Assembly: GCF_001708935.1 (NCBI RefSeq)
Contig: NZ_MASI01000010.1
Coordinates: 1 to 64,000 of the forward strand
Direction of reading: 5' to 3'
From: Methyloligella halotolerans
GTDB lineage: Bacteria; Pseudomonadota; Alphaproteobacteria; Rhizobiales; Methyloligellaceae
DNA: 64,000 nucleotides
The position numbers and the translations under genes were made by a program. Positions 36,330-46,105 of this stretch are shown one piece after another. The stretch's first letter is position 1. Every line of letters starts with the position of its first letter. The notes below the pieces were generated by a model, which saw only the letters and a list, made by a program, of their open reading frames with translations, was not told the DNA's origin and did not search any database.

Positions 36330-37055
36330 ATGAAAGTTCTCGTATTGCAGCATCTCGAAATCGAGCATCCCGGCATCTTCCTGGACTTCTTTGCCGAGGA
36401 CGGATTCGAGCTCACGACGGTGGAGCTGGACGAGGGGGAGACGATCCCCGATCTTGAGCCGTTCGATTTCATGGTGGTGATGGGCGGCCCCCAGGACACC
36501 TGGCAGGAAGAGGAATACCCGTGGTTCGTGCCCGAGAAGGCGGCGATCCGGAAATTCGTGAAAGAGATGGGGCGGCCCTATCTCGGCATGTGCCTGGGCC
36601 ACCAGCTCCTGGCCGATGCTGTGGGCGGAAAGGTCGGCCCTGGCGATAAACCCGAAGTCGGCGTGCTGACGGTCGATAAGACCGAAGCCGGCAGGGAGTC
36701 GCGGTTCCTGAAAGGTCTCCCCGAGAAGATCGAGTCCCTGCAATGGCACGGGGCCGAGGTGAAATCACTGCCGCCGGAGGCGGAAGTGCTCGCGTCATCC
36801 CCCGTGTGTCCGATCCAGATCTTCCGTTACGGCGATTGCGCGTTCGGGCTGCAATGCCATGTGGAGATCACGGAGGACACGGTCGACCAGTGGGCGGCGG
36901 TGCCGGAATACGCTGCAGCTTTGGAGCAGAGCTTCGGCAAAGGCGCAGTGGACGGCTTGAGGGCGAAGGTGGCCGAGAAGCTGCCGCAGTTCAACGGCGA
37001 TGCGCGGAAGCTGTACGACAACTTCAAGGCGATCCTGATGGAGAAGCGCGGCTAG
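36330..37055 (+). CDS. Type 1 glutamine amidotransferase (GMP synthase-like)
   Basis: A 241-residue stand-alone class I amidotransferase domain. The nucleophile is in YLGMCLGHQLLADAVGG, the histidine in GLQCHVEIT, and VVMGGPQDTWQEEEYPW is the early loop seen in GMP synthase-like and YfeJ-type proteins. It would release ammonia from glutamine or hydrolyse a gamma-glutamyl compound; the acceptor is unknown. The start follows GGAGGAAGA. It lies 85 bases after the molybdoenzyme gene on the same strand. Confidence 0.9.
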   Translation: MKVLVLQHLEIEHPGIFLDFFAEDGFELTTVELDEGETIPDLEPFDFMVVMGGPQDTWQEEEYPWFVPEKAAIRKFVKEMGRPYLGMCLGHQLLADAVGGKVGPGDKPEVGVLTVDKTEAGRESRFLKGLPEKIESLQWHGAEVKSLPPEAEVLASSPVCPIQIFRYGDCAFGLQCHVEITEDTVDQWAAVPEYAAALEQSFGKGAVDGLRAKVAEKLPQFNGDARKLYDNFKAILMEKRG

Positions 37056-37083
37056 GGCGTCATGAGCCGCCGGGGACGGCGGC

Positions 37084-38112
37084 TCAGCCTTCGATCCCGC
37101 GTGCCGTGAGGTCCTGAGAGGCCTTCTCCAGCACCCTCTGGACCCGCAGCGCCTCGCGCCCATCGGTGCGGGGCGTGGCGCCCGTGGCGATGCAGTCTAG
37201 GAAGTGGCGGCACTCTTCCTTCAGGGGCTCGGCCTGTGGCACGGCCACGCGCTCGGCCTCGGCCTTGTCCGGAACGGGCAATTCCCCGTCCCAGGTGAGG
37301 CCGTGGGGGTAGAGCAGGAGCTTGTCGTCCCATGCCTCGCCATCGTTGAAGACCGCCATGCCCTCGGTGCCGATGGCCACGAGCTTGTGCTCCTTGAAAG
37401 GGTGGAACCAGGACACGAAGATCTGGGCCCGGGGCTCGCCCGGAAAATTCAGATGGAGCGTGGCCGTATCGGCGACATTGGGCTTCAGATGACAGGCGCC
37501 GAAGGCATCGACCTCGTCCGGCTCCGCGCCCATCAGTGACAGCACCATGGAAATGTCGTGGGGCGCCAGGTCCCAGAGGGCGTTCTGGTCGCGCACGATG
37601 CGACCCAGGGCGAGGCGGTTGGAATAGACGTACCGCAGCTCGCCGAGGCGACCGTCCTCCACCAGTTGACGGAGAGTCTGGAAGACCGGGTGATACTGCA
37701 GCAGATGCCCGACCATGAGGGCCAAGCCCTTCTCTTCCGCCAGGGCGGCCAGCTCCTCCGCCTCGTCCAAGCGAAGGGTCAGGGGCTTTTCGACATAGAC
37801 ATGCTTGCCGGCCTGCAGGGCGCGCTTGGCGATGTCGTAATGCACGTCGCCGGGCACGGCGACCACGATGCCGTCGATGGTCTCGTCCGCAAGGGCCGCA
37901 TCGTAGTCGAGGACCCGGGCGTCATGCTTCTCGGCGAAGGCGGCAGCGGTCTCGGGCGAATGGTCGATAACGGCCTCCAGGGCCCCGAGATCGGCGAAGT
38001 TGCGGATGAGGTTCTTGCCCCAGGCGCCGCAGCCGATCACAGCTACGCGCGGCACCGCAGTGCCTCCCTCGCTTCGATTGTCCGGTCGTGTGAGATCCTG
38101 CGTGTCCGACAT
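37084..38112 (-). CDS. Gfo/Idh/MocA family oxidoreductase
   Basis: A 342-residue NAD(P)-dependent oxidoreductase. The Rossmann motif VAVIGCGAWGKNLIRNFADLG comes first (split here around GCGAWGKN), then AGKHVYVEKPLTL with the conserved EKP. The C-terminal Gfo domain includes LAPHDISMVLSLMG with a catalytic-type His. Members act on sugars or sugar nucleotides, and the DLAPHD form is common in dTDP-sugar or UDP-sugar dehydrogenases. The ATG at 38112 is the likely start; 21 further upstream residues are possible but unconvincing. Confidence 0.9.
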   Translation of the reverse strand: MSDTQDLTRPDNRSEGGTAVPRVAVIGCGAWGKNLIRNFADLGALEAVIDHSPETAAAFAEKHDARVLDYDAALADETIDGIVVAVPGDVHYDIAKRALQAGKHVYVEKPLTLRLDEAEELAALAEEKGLALMVGHLLQYHPVFQTLRQLVEDGRLGELRYVYSNRLALGRIVRDQNALWDLAPHDISMVLSLMGAEPDEVDAFGACHLKPNVADTATLHLNFPGEPRAQIFVSWFHPFKEHKLVAIGTEGMAVFNDGEAWDDKLLLYPHGLTWDGELPVPDKAEAERVAVPQAEPLKEECRHFLDCIATGATPRTDGREALRVQRVLEKASQDLTARGIEG

Positions 38113-38301
38113 GCGCCACCCGTGCCTATCCGTTTCCGAGCCCCATTCGCCGGCTCTTCCCTCGTGGGGGCGCACACCCTGTCAATGGGGTGAGCGTTTC
38201 AGCCGATGTTGGGGATTTCTCTTTACCGAGCCGGATTTCTGCACGAAGGCACCGGGGGCAGCAACTCACATCCTGTTACAGTTAATGAAGTGTTACGGCT
38301 G

Positions 38302-39204
38302 CTACTCCGCGAAGCTGAGAAGGGCGAAGCGCCAAGCTTCCTGCTTCTTGCCGGGCCAAAGCTCCTCGCGGGTGGGAGGGTTGTCGGGCGGTTTGACGCC
38401 GGTGACTTCCGCGGCGATGTAGCGTCCCGTCTCGCGAAGGCGGACGGTGGCCTCCGGGAATTTGTCCTCCAGCTTCTTCTTCAATGCCTCCGCCTCGTCG
38501 GCGATCTCGTCGCTGTCGATCTTGCGTGGCGCGCCGTCGATCAGCTCCGCCGTGGCGATCTTCGAGGCGCGGAAGCCGTCATGAACGATGTCGACCGAGA
38601 TAACGAGGGCGGCGACCGAGTCGGCCCACCAGAAGCCGAAGCCGACGCCGAGGATGCCGAGGGTCGCAGCCAGCCCTGTCATCCAGTCGGCCTTCTGCAT
38701 GAGAGAGTCCGTGAACAGCACCTTGTCGTGAAGCCTCCGGGCAACGGGCTGCTTCAGGCGGCCGATAATGATCGGGGGGATCACCGAATAGATCAGGGCT
38801 GCGATCATCAGCCAGCCCATCCAGATCTCTTCGCCGAAGAACTCGATGGGTCCGATAGTCGGATGCTCCTGGGCGATAAGCTTCATGCCGGCGTCATAGA
38901 TCAGGTAGCCGCCCATGAAGAACAGGGCCGTCGCGGCGATAAGGAAGGCGAGGCTGTTGGCCCGCATGAAGCCGAAAGGAAAGCGGCGGGTGGGCGATTT
39001 CCGCTCGAAGTGAAGGGCCAGAAGGAAGACGGCGGCGGGAACGAGGCCGAGCGTGTCCTCAACCCAGGCCGACTTCATGGCTTGGCTGGAGCCCATGACG
39101 AGCGCCATGACGATCACGATGGTGACCTGCCAGAATATCGTCCACCACTCCAGACGGACGGCGTGGGCGATGTCGTCGCGGATTGGCTCGGGCAGCTTGC
39201 TCAT
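38302..39204 (-). CDS. Cation diffusion facilitator family transporter
   Basis: A roughly 300-residue membrane protein that would export a divalent metal in exchange for protons. Six helices are visible, with WVEDTLGLVPAAVFLLALHF, the RRFPFGFMRANSLAFL loop and FTDSLMQKADWMTGLAATLG, where the aspartates of helix V usually bind the metal. A C-terminal cytoplasmic domain ends the protein. The classical HxxxD at the metal site appears as D and D with a Q between, so the metal is uncertain. The ATG at 39204 lies two bases after the stop of the upstream lipoprotein gene, so they form an operon. Confidence 0.88.
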   Translation of the reverse strand: MSKLPEPIRDDIAHAVRLEWWTIFWQVTIVIVMALVMGSSQAMKSAWVEDTLGLVPAAVFLLALHFERKSPTRRFPFGFMRANSLAFLIAATALFFMGGYLIYDAGMKLIAQEHPTIGPIEFFGEEIWMGWLMIAALIYSVIPPIIIGRLKQPVARRLHDKVLFTDSLMQKADWMTGLAATLGILGVGFGFWWADSVAALVISVDIVHDGFRASKIATAELIDGAPRKIDSDEIADEAEALKKKLEDKFPEATVRLRETGRYIAAEVTGVKPPDNPPTREELWPGKKQEAWRFALLSFAE

Positions 39205-39206
39205 CG

Positions 39207-39707
39207 CTATTCCCCCGTCTCCGAAACGTGAGGTTGGGAACCGTCGCCCTGCGTTTGAGCCGGGACCGCCTTGACCTGGCGCTGGACCTGCATCAGCCAG
39301 CGGTTCTCTCCCTTGCGGACGAGGGCGCGGAGCTGCGGCTTCTCGCTGTCCTCCGCGGCGCCGCCAACAGGCTTGGAAAGGGCGGCATGCTTCTTCCATG
39401 GCGTGGCCTTGGCGAAGCTGCCGATCACGATGTCCAGCTCACCCTTCTCAAGCTTCGGGACGAGTATCTCGGCAGGGCCCTCTTCGAAGCTGGGTGCCGC
39501 GTCCACCGATTTGGCGATCGATTCTGCGAGCGCCTTCTCCCCGGCATTGTTCTGATCCCGGCCGGCGATCAGGCCCGTGCGCATCTCGCCGGAGTCCCGG
39601 ATTTGAACGGTCGTCTCGGCGGGATCCTTCGGGAAATCGTCGCATCCGGACAAGGTCAGCCCGATGGCGATGATGACAAGGGGTATGAAACGTCGTGTGG
39701 TGAGCAC
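39207..39707 (-). CDS. Lipoprotein resembling a truncated solute-binding protein
   Basis: A 166-residue protein with a lipoprotein signal (hydrophobic core, lipobox TLSGC at about residue 23). The mature part contains GEMRTGLIAGRDQNNAGEKAL and LEKGELDIVIGSFAKATPW, which look like the ligand-binding half of an amino-acid-type periplasmic binding protein, but it is too short for the full fold. It is anchored to the inner or outer membrane. The gene sits directly before the CDF transporter with a two-base gap, which suggests a joint function, perhaps metal-related. Confidence 0.75.
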   Translation of the reverse strand: MLTTRRFIPLVIIAIGLTLSGCDDFPKDPAETTVQIRDSGEMRTGLIAGRDQNNAGEKALAESIAKSVDAAPSFEEGPAEILVPKLEKGELDIVIGSFAKATPWKKHAALSKPVGGAAEDSEKPQLRALVRKGENRWLMQVQRQVKAVPAQTQGDGSQPHVSETGE

Positions 39708-39801
39708 GGTCGGATCGACTGCTGAAAATCAACTTGTTGGTGTGCTTTCCAAACGCGCCCATCCCGTTGAGGTTCCGGCCGCGGACCGGCGGTGAGGCGC
39801 G

Positions 39802-40655
39802 TCAGCCGCCGGCGCCGGACTGGGAGGATTGTCCGCTCAGATCGGCGAGGGCGACGTCGCCGTCGGTCACGTAGTGGTTCACGGGGCCGACGCGAAGCTT
39901 GTCGCCCGCATCATAGAGCGTCACCTCGCCGATCGCCTGGGCCTCTTTAAGCTGGGCCATGATGAAGTCGCGCTCGGTGTTGGTGTCGGATGCCGTGGCG
40001 TGGGTGATCTGAAGGGTAAGCTTGGTGACGGAGAAGCCGGTGTCCTGGGTGCCGGCGCCGATCCAGAGCAGTTCTGCGCCGGCCCTCGGACGGTCGGTGT
40101 TCAGCCAGAACTCGGGGGTCGTGATCTCCGCTTCCGCCTCGGTGACCTCGGCGAGGCTCTTGGCCCAGAAGCGGACGTGATGGCGCTTGCGCGGCTGTCG
40201 CCGATGGGTTTCTGAAATCCGAGGTCCTGGCCGCGTCCGAACAGGTAGAGGGTCGAGAAGGGCGCGGTCGGGTAGGGGCGGTTGAGCAAGAAGGCCTGCG
40301 CCATGTGCAGGGAACTCGTCAGGCCCAAAGGGTCGGCGGTGTGCCATCCGGCCGCACCGAAGGCGGCGCGCAGCTCGTCCTCCGTGCCGATCAGGGCCAG
40401 ATTGACGGGGTCGCCGGGGAGTCCGTCTCCGGTCACGGTGTAGCGGGGAACGTGTTTGCGCAGCTGGATCTTGAGACCCATGCGCACGGCGTAGGGCAGG
40501 ATCACATAGGCTCCGAGACCGTAGGTGATCGCCAGGGCGAGCACCGTGGGGAGATCGGAATCCGCCCAGTTGAAGACGTAGACGATCATCCAGACCGTGA
40601 GCGCGCCAAGGCCGAAGATGGCGATGCGCTGCAATGTCAGTAGCAATAATCTCAC
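39802..40655 (-). pseudogene. LssY C-terminal domain membrane protein, frameshifted
   Basis: The first frame from the ATG at 40655 gives two hydrophobic helices and then a soluble part (GDPVNLALIGTEDELRAAFG, GWHTADPLG, YLFGRGQDLGFQKPIGDS) typical of LssY_C proteins. The expected continuation RHHVRFWAKSLAEV lies in the next frame and runs to 39802. One base is missing near 40189. Restored length is about 284 residues. LssY_C proteins are linked to type I secretion or envelope functions, but the role is not settled. The break sits in a GC-rich run (CGCGC then AAGCG), so a consensus error is plausible. Confidence 0.8.
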
Positions 40656-40888
40656 GGTGCGATTGAGCTGGGGCCGGTATCCGACGGGACAAGCGTTGGG
40701 AGATGCTCCCCTGTCCGGGGTGCGGCGTCAAGAAAACGGGGCGGCGCGGCACCGCCCGCTTGATGCGCGTCGCGAAACGTTGGACCTTGCAGCGAGGGGC
40801 GAGGGCCTGTTGACCGCGATGCGGTGGCCAGCCGTCAATTCGGAATTTGCGAGACCGGCCGCAAAGTCGCGCCGGCACTGGGTGTGTC

Positions 40889-41821
40889 GTGGTTGAAGGT
40901 GATGAGATCCAGCCGCTGATCGAGGCGGTTCACGAAGAGTTCGTGCCCTATCTCGGTGAGGGGAAGGTCGCCGACTATATTCCCGAGCTCGCGAAAGCAG
41001 ACCCGCGCAATCTCGGCATCGCGGTCGCGACCGTCGATGGGCGGGTCTACAGCACCGGTGACGATGCGGAGCCCTTCACCATCCAGAGCATCTCCAAGGT
41101 GTTTGCGCTGACCCTGGCGCTCGGCAAGGTCGGTGACGATCTCTGGCGCCGGGTCGGCCGCGAGCCCTCGGGCACGCCATTCGATTCCATCATCCAGCTC
41201 GAGCACGAGCACGGCATTCCACGCAACCCGTTCATCAACGCGGGCGCGCTGGTGGTCTCGGATATCCTGCTGTCCGGCTATCAACCCCGGGAGACCATCG
41301 GCCAGATCCTCGAATTCGTGCGCTTCATCGCCAATGACGAGACGATCGCCATCGATCCGGTGGTGGCGCGTTCCGAAACCGAGCACGGCTATCGCAATCG
41401 CGCCCTGGCCAATTTCATGCTCGGCTTCGGTAATATCGAGCATGCGGTCGATCTTGTGCTGGGCGTGTATTTCCACCAATGCGCCATCGCCATGGATTGC
41501 CGGCAGCTGGCGAAGGCCGGGCTGTTCCTGGCGACGGGCGGCCGGGTAACCCACCGCGATACCGGCGTCGTCTCGACGCTTCGGGCGCGGCGTATCAATG
41601 CGCTTATGCTGACCTGCGGACAGTATGACGGCTCGGGAGATTTCGCGTTCCGGGTCGGCCTTCCGAGCAAGAGCGGCGTGAGCGGCGGGCTGCTCGCCAT
41701 CGTGCCGGGCATCGCCTCGGTCGCAGTCTGGTCGCCGGCGCTCAACAAGCAGGGCAATTCGCTGGTCGGGACCCTGGTGCTCGAGCGGCTTGCCGAGCGG
41801 GCGGGCTGGTCGATTTTCTAA
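40889..41821 (+). CDS. glsA: Glutaminase
   Basis: Hydrolyses glutamine to glutamate and ammonia. About 310 residues from a GTG at 40889, a normal length for the serine-dependent beta-lactamase-like glutaminases; the frame is open upstream to 40847. The catalytic motif is the SxxK in [12 protein letters not shown], followed by [15 protein letters not shown], the [14 protein letters not shown] near the C-terminus and [17 protein letters not shown]. No strong ribosome site is seen, so the exact start is uncertain. Single gene. Confidence 0.94.
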   Translation: MVEGDEIQPLIEAVHEEFVPYLGEGKVADYIPELAKADPRNLGIAVATVDGRVYSTGDDAEPFTIQSISKVFALTLALGKVGDDLWRRVGREPSGTPFDSIIQLEHEHGIPRNPFINAGALVVSDILLSGYQPRETIGQILEFVRFIANDETIAIDPVVARSETEHGYRNRALANFMLGFGNIEHAVDLVLGVYFHQCAIAMDCRQLAKAGLFLATGGRVTHRDTGVVSTLRARRINALMLTCGQYDGSGDFAFRVGLPSKSGVSGGLLAIVPGIASVAVWSPALNKQGNSLVGTLVLERLAERAGWSIF

Positions 41822-41863
41822 CGGGCGGAGCATGGAGACGCGCTCTCCAGGTAGACCTCGCCC

Positions 41864-42706
41864 CTAGGCCTTGGCTCCCAGCAGGGCCTTGATCTCGCTC
41901 AGCTCCTGGCGCATGGCGCGAACCTCGCCGGTGAGCGCCGCCGTCTCCTCATGGACGATCTGCCGTTCGGCCTCGCGCTCCTCCTTCTGCTCGGCTTCGT
42001 GCAGGGTCTGCATCGAATTGACGATGACGGCGACGACGAGGTTCAGCACGGCGAAGGTCGTGATGAGGATGAAGGGCACGAAGAAGAGCCAGGCCCACGG
42101 ATAGACCTCCATAACGGGACGCACGATGCCCATGGACCAGCTCTCCAGGGTCATGATCTGGAAGAGCGAATAGGCCGATGCGCCGATGGAGCCGAACCAG
42201 TCCGGGAACGCGGCGCCGAACAGCTTCGTCGCAAGGACCGAGCCGACATAGAAGATGAGCGACATGACGGCCGCGATGGAGCCCATGCCAGGGATCGCGC
42301 CGATCAGGGCTGCCACGACCGACCGCATCTGGGGTACGACCGACAGGAGGCGAAGCACCCTGAGAATGCGCAAGGCGCGGAGAACGGTCAGCGGTCCGGC
42401 TGCCGGGACGAGGGCGATGCCGACGATGGTGAGGTCGAAGATATTCCAGCCGCTGCGGAAGAAGGCCTGGCGATAGACCAGGAGCTTCGCGATCATCTCG
42501 AACACGAAGATCGCAAGCACGATCCGGTCGATGGCCACGAGGAGCCCGCCTGCGACCTCCATGGCATAAGACCAGGTCTCCAGGCCAAGGGTCACCGCGT
42601 TGAACAGGATGACCGCGGTGATGAAGCCGGTGAAGCGCCGCGACTCCACGAGCCGGCGAAGCCGCTCGATAACATTCTGACCGCTGGGGAGGGTGGCTTC
42701 TTGCAT
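41864..42706 (-). CDS. Bacterial voltage-gated sodium channel (NaVBac/NavAb-like)
   Basis: A 280-residue single-domain six-helix ion channel. The S4 sensor reads LTVLRALRILRVLRLLSVV, with arginines at every third position. The pore has the filter TLESWSM, as in NavAb, in the segment FQIMTLESWSMGIVRPVMEV, followed by S6 (ITTFAVLNLVVAVIVNSM). A C-terminal coiled coil of about 45 residues (EAEQKEEREAERQ to the end) fits the tetramerisation helix of this family. Sodium selectivity is expected from the filter. The N-terminal ATG at 42706 is the natural start. Such channels are linked to motility and pH response in alkaliphiles; the role here is unknown. Confidence 0.93.
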   Translation of the reverse strand: MQEATLPSGQNVIERLRRLVESRRFTGFITAVILFNAVTLGLETWSYAMEVAGGLLVAIDRIVLAIFVFEMIAKLLVYRQAFFRSGWNIFDLTIVGIALVPAAGPLTVLRALRILRVLRLLSVVPQMRSVVAALIGAIPGMGSIAAVMSLIFYVGSVLATKLFGAAFPDWFGSIGASAYSLFQIMTLESWSMGIVRPVMEVYPWAWLFFVPFILITTFAVLNLVVAVIVNSMQTLHEAEQKEEREAERQIVHEETAALTGEVRAMRQELSEIKALLGAKA

Positions 42707-42854
42707 CTTCGGATCGAGTTAGAGGGCGCAGCCCGAGGTAGGCGTTGGGGAGACGCCATTCAAGAGACCGTTGCCGCACCGGCGCAGGCGAAATCATCGC
42801 CTGAAATCGCACGCGCTCGCGGCCAAACGAGGGCGTCCCTGAAATCGGGGGCGG

Positions 42855-43979
42855 CTATGGGTGGGAAGGCTGGTCTTCCACGTCGCTACGGGCATGCCCG
42901 TTATTCGCCGTAGCGCCGAGCAGCCGGTACTCCTGGGGTGCCATGCCGGTGGCGTGGCGGAAGGCGCGGGCGAAATGCGCCGAGTCCGAATAGCCAAGCG
43001 CCGTGGCGATCTCGGTGATCGAGGCATCGGTCTGGCGTAAGAGCTCGCACGCTCGTTTCGTTCGCATCGCGTTGGAGATGCTTCGGAAGTCGGTTCCTTC
43101 GCGGTGCAGCTCCCGCTGCAATGTTCGCACGCTCGTATTGATGGATCGCGCAGCGCTCTCGATGGAAACGTGGCCTGACAGAACCTGAGACCAGATCTGC
43201 TGCACGATGATGTCCTGCAGGCCGGTGAGGGTGAGGCATTCCACGCGCGACCTCGCCAGATCCTCCGGCGTGATCAAGGCCCTGGGAGTGCATCGTGCAG
43301 GTCCGCTGGCGAGCCGGTGCGATTCCAGACAGATCGAAACGGCCTGGGCGTCGAACGCCACGGGACACTGAAAGATGTCCTCAAAGTCCTGTGGCCGCTT
43401 CGGCTTTGGAATGTCGAGCTCGATGCGGAGCGGGCGCCAATGTTCGGGCAGGAACAGCTTGCAGATGCTGAGGACCACGCCGGCCGAGCCGCAAGCGACG
43501 TGCCGGTACCCGGGCTGGCCTTTCGCTGCGCTGCCGTAGCTCACGCGCACCAGCTCGTCCGCCACGACGACCGAGAACACATCGCCTTTGCTGTGAAAGC
43601 CGACCGTAGCGACGGCCCGCTGCAGGGCCTCGCCGAGGGTGACGGCCCCCAGGATGTATTGGCCCCAGCAACCGTAATTCGCGATGGACAGGGCGGGGGC
43701 GACCTTCAGGCCGAAGAACTCCTCGCCTGCCTGCTTGGCGACAGCCTCGGCGAAGGTCGTCATGGTCAGCTGCGGAATGAAGCAATCCTGGTCCTCGATC
43801 GCTTCGATATCGAGCAGCGCCGCCTCGTTGGCCCGCTGAAGAACGCCATCGCCAAATGTATTGCGAACGAAGGCCGGAACCCCTGCGAGAGCAACCACGC
43901 AGATCACCGGCGTGGAGCCCAGGGGCGAGCCGCTCGAAAGCCGATGGGGGACTGGCGCAAAATGGCTGGTCGGAGTCAT
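42855..43979 (-). CDS. AraC family transcriptional regulator
   Basis: A 374-residue regulator. Residues 1-200 form an Arabinose_bd/OruR-like sensor domain. The C-terminal AraC DNA-binding domain has SIESAARSINTSVRTLQREL and then ITEIATALGYSDSAHFARAF. The GTG at 44000 is an alternative start that would add seven residues. The divergent gene at 44093 begins a secreted-protein, DUF1254 and sulfatase group, which is the most likely target by position. Confidence 0.9.
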   Translation of the reverse strand: MTPTSHFAPVPHRLSSGSPLGSTPVICVVALAGVPAFVRNTFGDGVLQRANEAALLDIEAIEDQDCFIPQLTMTTFAEAVAKQAGEEFFGLKVAPALSIANYGCWGQYILGAVTLGEALQRAVATVGFHSKGDVFSVVVADELVRVSYGSAAKGQPGYRHVACGSAGVVLSICKLFLPEHWRPLRIELDIPKPKRPQDFEDIFQCPVAFDAQAVSICLESHRLASGPARCTPRALITPEDLARSRVECLTLTGLQDIIVQQIWSQVLSGHVSIESAARSINTSVRTLQRELHREGTDFRSISNAMRTKRACELLRQTDASITEIATALGYSDSAHFARAFRHATGMAPQEYRLLGATANNGHARSDVEDQPSHP

Positions 43980-44092
43980 TGGCTCATGGTCCCTAGCCAC
44001 CGCAGCACAACCGCAGGTTCCATGATGGGAGCACCACCAGGGGTCCCTCGGCGCACTGCTTTAGGCGAATAATTTAGCTTAGGGAGTGTCCA

Positions 44093-44617
44093 ATGACTAG
44101 CAGAGTCCAAGTCGGCATCGCCGTTTCGGCTACCCTCACCGCCGTTCTTCTCGGGATGGCGGCCGCTGTGGCAGATGAGCCGAAGAAGGCCGATTTTCTA
44201 TTCGTCCAGAGTGCCGACAGCATGAGTTACGATGCCGCCGACAATAGACTTACTCTTAAGGGCGTCAGTCCCGTCACAGTATTTTTTACTGATCGTCCGG
44301 AGCGGATCGCGGGTAATATGAAGACGACCAAGTTCGTGCCGTTCTGGAGCGAGGGGGACGACAGTTTCAAGTCCTACCCGCCCAACGCCGACATCTCCGT
44401 TTTGGAGGGCAAAGAGCTAAAGCAGACTGTGGTTGAGCTGCAGGATCCCAAGCTCGATGGCGATAGCCTCAGCTACACGGTCAAGGTGATTAAAGGCGAG
44501 ATGCCGGAATCCGCGACGGAAGTCGCCGTGTTCATCGACATCATCGGCCGGCCCCTGACGCCCTTGTCCTACGCAGGCGTCGCCCGCCGGACCTACCGCC
44601 GCGCCTTTTTGTACTAG
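44093..44617 (+). CDS. Secreted protein of unknown function
   Basis: A 174-residue precursor with a signal peptide (MTSRVQVGIAVSATLTAVLL, cleavage near AVADE). Mature segments such as KADFLFVQSADSMSYDAADN, LTLKGVSPVTVFFTDRPERI and AVFIDIIGRPLTPLSYAGVA resemble a small periplasmic protein often encoded beside DUF1254 and sulfatase genes; I cannot name its family. It follows AGGGAG and lies 27 bases upstream of the DUF1254 gene. It is divergent from the AraC regulator, so this may be an induced operon. Confidence 0.75.
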   Translation: MTSRVQVGIAVSATLTAVLLGMAAAVADEPKKADFLFVQSADSMSYDAADNRLTLKGVSPVTVFFTDRPERIAGNMKTTKFVPFWSEGDDSFKSYPPNADISVLEGKELKQTVVELQDPKLDGDSLSYTVKVIKGEMPESATEVAVFIDIIGRPLTPLSYAGVARRTYRRAFLY

Positions 44618-44644
44618 GGCACGTCACCACCAGGAGGAAACGTC

Positions 44645-46105
44645 ATGCTTAGTATCGATTACGCGTTTCGGGCACTTCGAAGCGCGGTCGCGCCCGCCGT
44701 CGTTCTGGCCGCCTTTATGACCGTCGCCATGACCGTCACCCCAGCCAAGGCGATGACGCAGGAGGACGCCAACGCGATCGCGACGGAGGCGTATCTCTAT
44801 TTCTATTCGCTGGTCACGATGGACCTGACTCGTCTGCAGTCCACGAATGTCGAGAAGGTCGATGGGTTCAAAGGACCCGCGAACGTTTTCGTCAATGTCC
44901 CGGCCTATCCCACTGCCGAGATGAAGACCGTGGTGCGACCGAATTTCGACACGCTCTACTCGTCTGCGTGGCTGGATCTCACCAACGGAGCCCTGGTCGT
45001 CTCAGTACCCGACACCGGCGGACGCTATTACCTGATGCCAATCCTGGACATGTGGACCGACGTGTTCGCTTCGCCCGGTTGGCGGACCACCGGCACGGGG
45101 GCGCAGACCTATCTGATTGCGCCGCCCGGCTGGCGGCCCGATCTGCGTGACGACCTGGCGGAGAAGCTGGAGCTTCCGGAGGGCACCCTGCGCGTCGATG
45201 CGCCGACGCCCTATGCCTGGATCATCGGGCGGATCAAAACCGACGGTCCCTCTGACTACGGCGCCGTCCACAAGATCCAGGACGGGCTGACGCTGAAACC
45301 TCTGTCTGAGATGCGCAACGCGGACTGGAAGCCCAGCCCGACGAAGATCGACTCCAACGTGGACATGAAGACGCCCCCCAAGATGCAGGTCGACACAATG
45401 TCCGGCGATGCCTTCTTCACCTACGCAGCCGAGCTTCTGAAGCTGCACCCGCCCCACTTCACCGACCAGCCGATCCTGTCACGCATGGAGCGTCTCGGTA
45501 TCGAGCGCGGGAAGAGCTTCGATTTCGAGAATGCCGATCCCGTGGTCAAGAAGGCCATCCAGCAGGCGCCGAAAGCCGCGCAGGAGCTGATGGCTTGGAA
45601 GACTCCGCGGCTGGCGAATGTCGTGAACGGGTGGTCGATGAACACCGATACGATGGGCGTTTACGGCAGCTATTACCTCAAGCGCGCTATCGTCACCCAG
45701 GTGGGGCTCGGCGCCAATCTGCCGCAAGATGCCGTCTATCCGCTGAACATCGGCGACAAGGATGACAAGCCGCTCGACGGCTCCAACACCTACACCATCC
45801 ATTTCGACAAGGACGAGATCCCGCCTGTCGACGCCTTCTGGTCGATCACGCTCTACGGTCCGAAGGGGTATCAGGTCGCGAACTCGCTCGATCGGTTCGC
45901 AGTGTCGAGCTGGATGCCTTTCGCGTTCAACGAGGATGGCTCCCTCGACCTATATTTCCAGACCGAAAGTCCGGGGAAGGACAAGGAGGCGAATTGGCTT
46001 CCGGCACCCAAGGGACCGTTCAACCTGACCATGCGGCTCTATGCGCCGAGAAGCGAAGCGCTGACTGGGAAGTGGAATCCTCCGCCGGTCACCAAGGCCG
46101 AGTAG
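44645..46105 (+). CDS. DUF1254/DUF1214 domain-containing secreted protein
   Basis: A 486-residue precursor with a signal peptide (cleavage near AKA/MT). The DUF1254 part (residues 60-190) includes ANVFVNVPAYPTAEMKTVVR and NFDTLYSSAWLDLTNGALVV. The C-terminal DUF1214-like part includes YTIHFDKDEIPPVDAFWSIT and YGPKGYQVANSLDRFAVSS, ending in YFQTESPGKDKEANWLPAP. The function of these domains is not established. A clear AGGAGG lies seven bases before the ATG. Likely co-transcribed with the preceding secreted protein and the sulfatase. Confidence 0.9.
   Translation: MLSIDYAFRALRSAVAPAVVLAAFMTVAMTVTPAKAMTQEDANAIATEAYLYFYSLVTMDLTRLQSTNVEKVDGFKGPANVFVNVPAYPTAEMKTVVRPNFDTLYSSAWLDLTNGALVVSVPDTGGRYYLMPILDMWTDVFASPGWRTTGTGAQTYLIAPPGWRPDLRDDLAEKLELPEGTLRVDAPTPYAWIIGRIKTDGPSDYGAVHKIQDGLTLKPLSEMRNADWKPSPTKIDSNVDMKTPPKMQVDTMSGDAFFTYAAELLKLHPPHFTDQPILSRMERLGIERGKSFDFENADPVVKKAIQQAPKAAQELMAWKTPRLANVVNGWSMNTDTMGVYGSYYLKRAIVTQVGLGANLPQDAVYPLNIGDKDDKPLDGSNTYTIHFDKDEIPPVDAFWSITLYGPKGYQVANSLDRFAVSSWMPFAFNEDGSLDLYFQTESPGKDKEANWLPAPKGPFNLTMRLYAPRSEALTGKWNPPPVTKAE

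Noticed and set aside
34739-36499. Open frame of 586 codons on the minus strand
   Set aside because: Antisense to the molybdopterin oxidoreductase, which has clear motifs. The minus frame has none.
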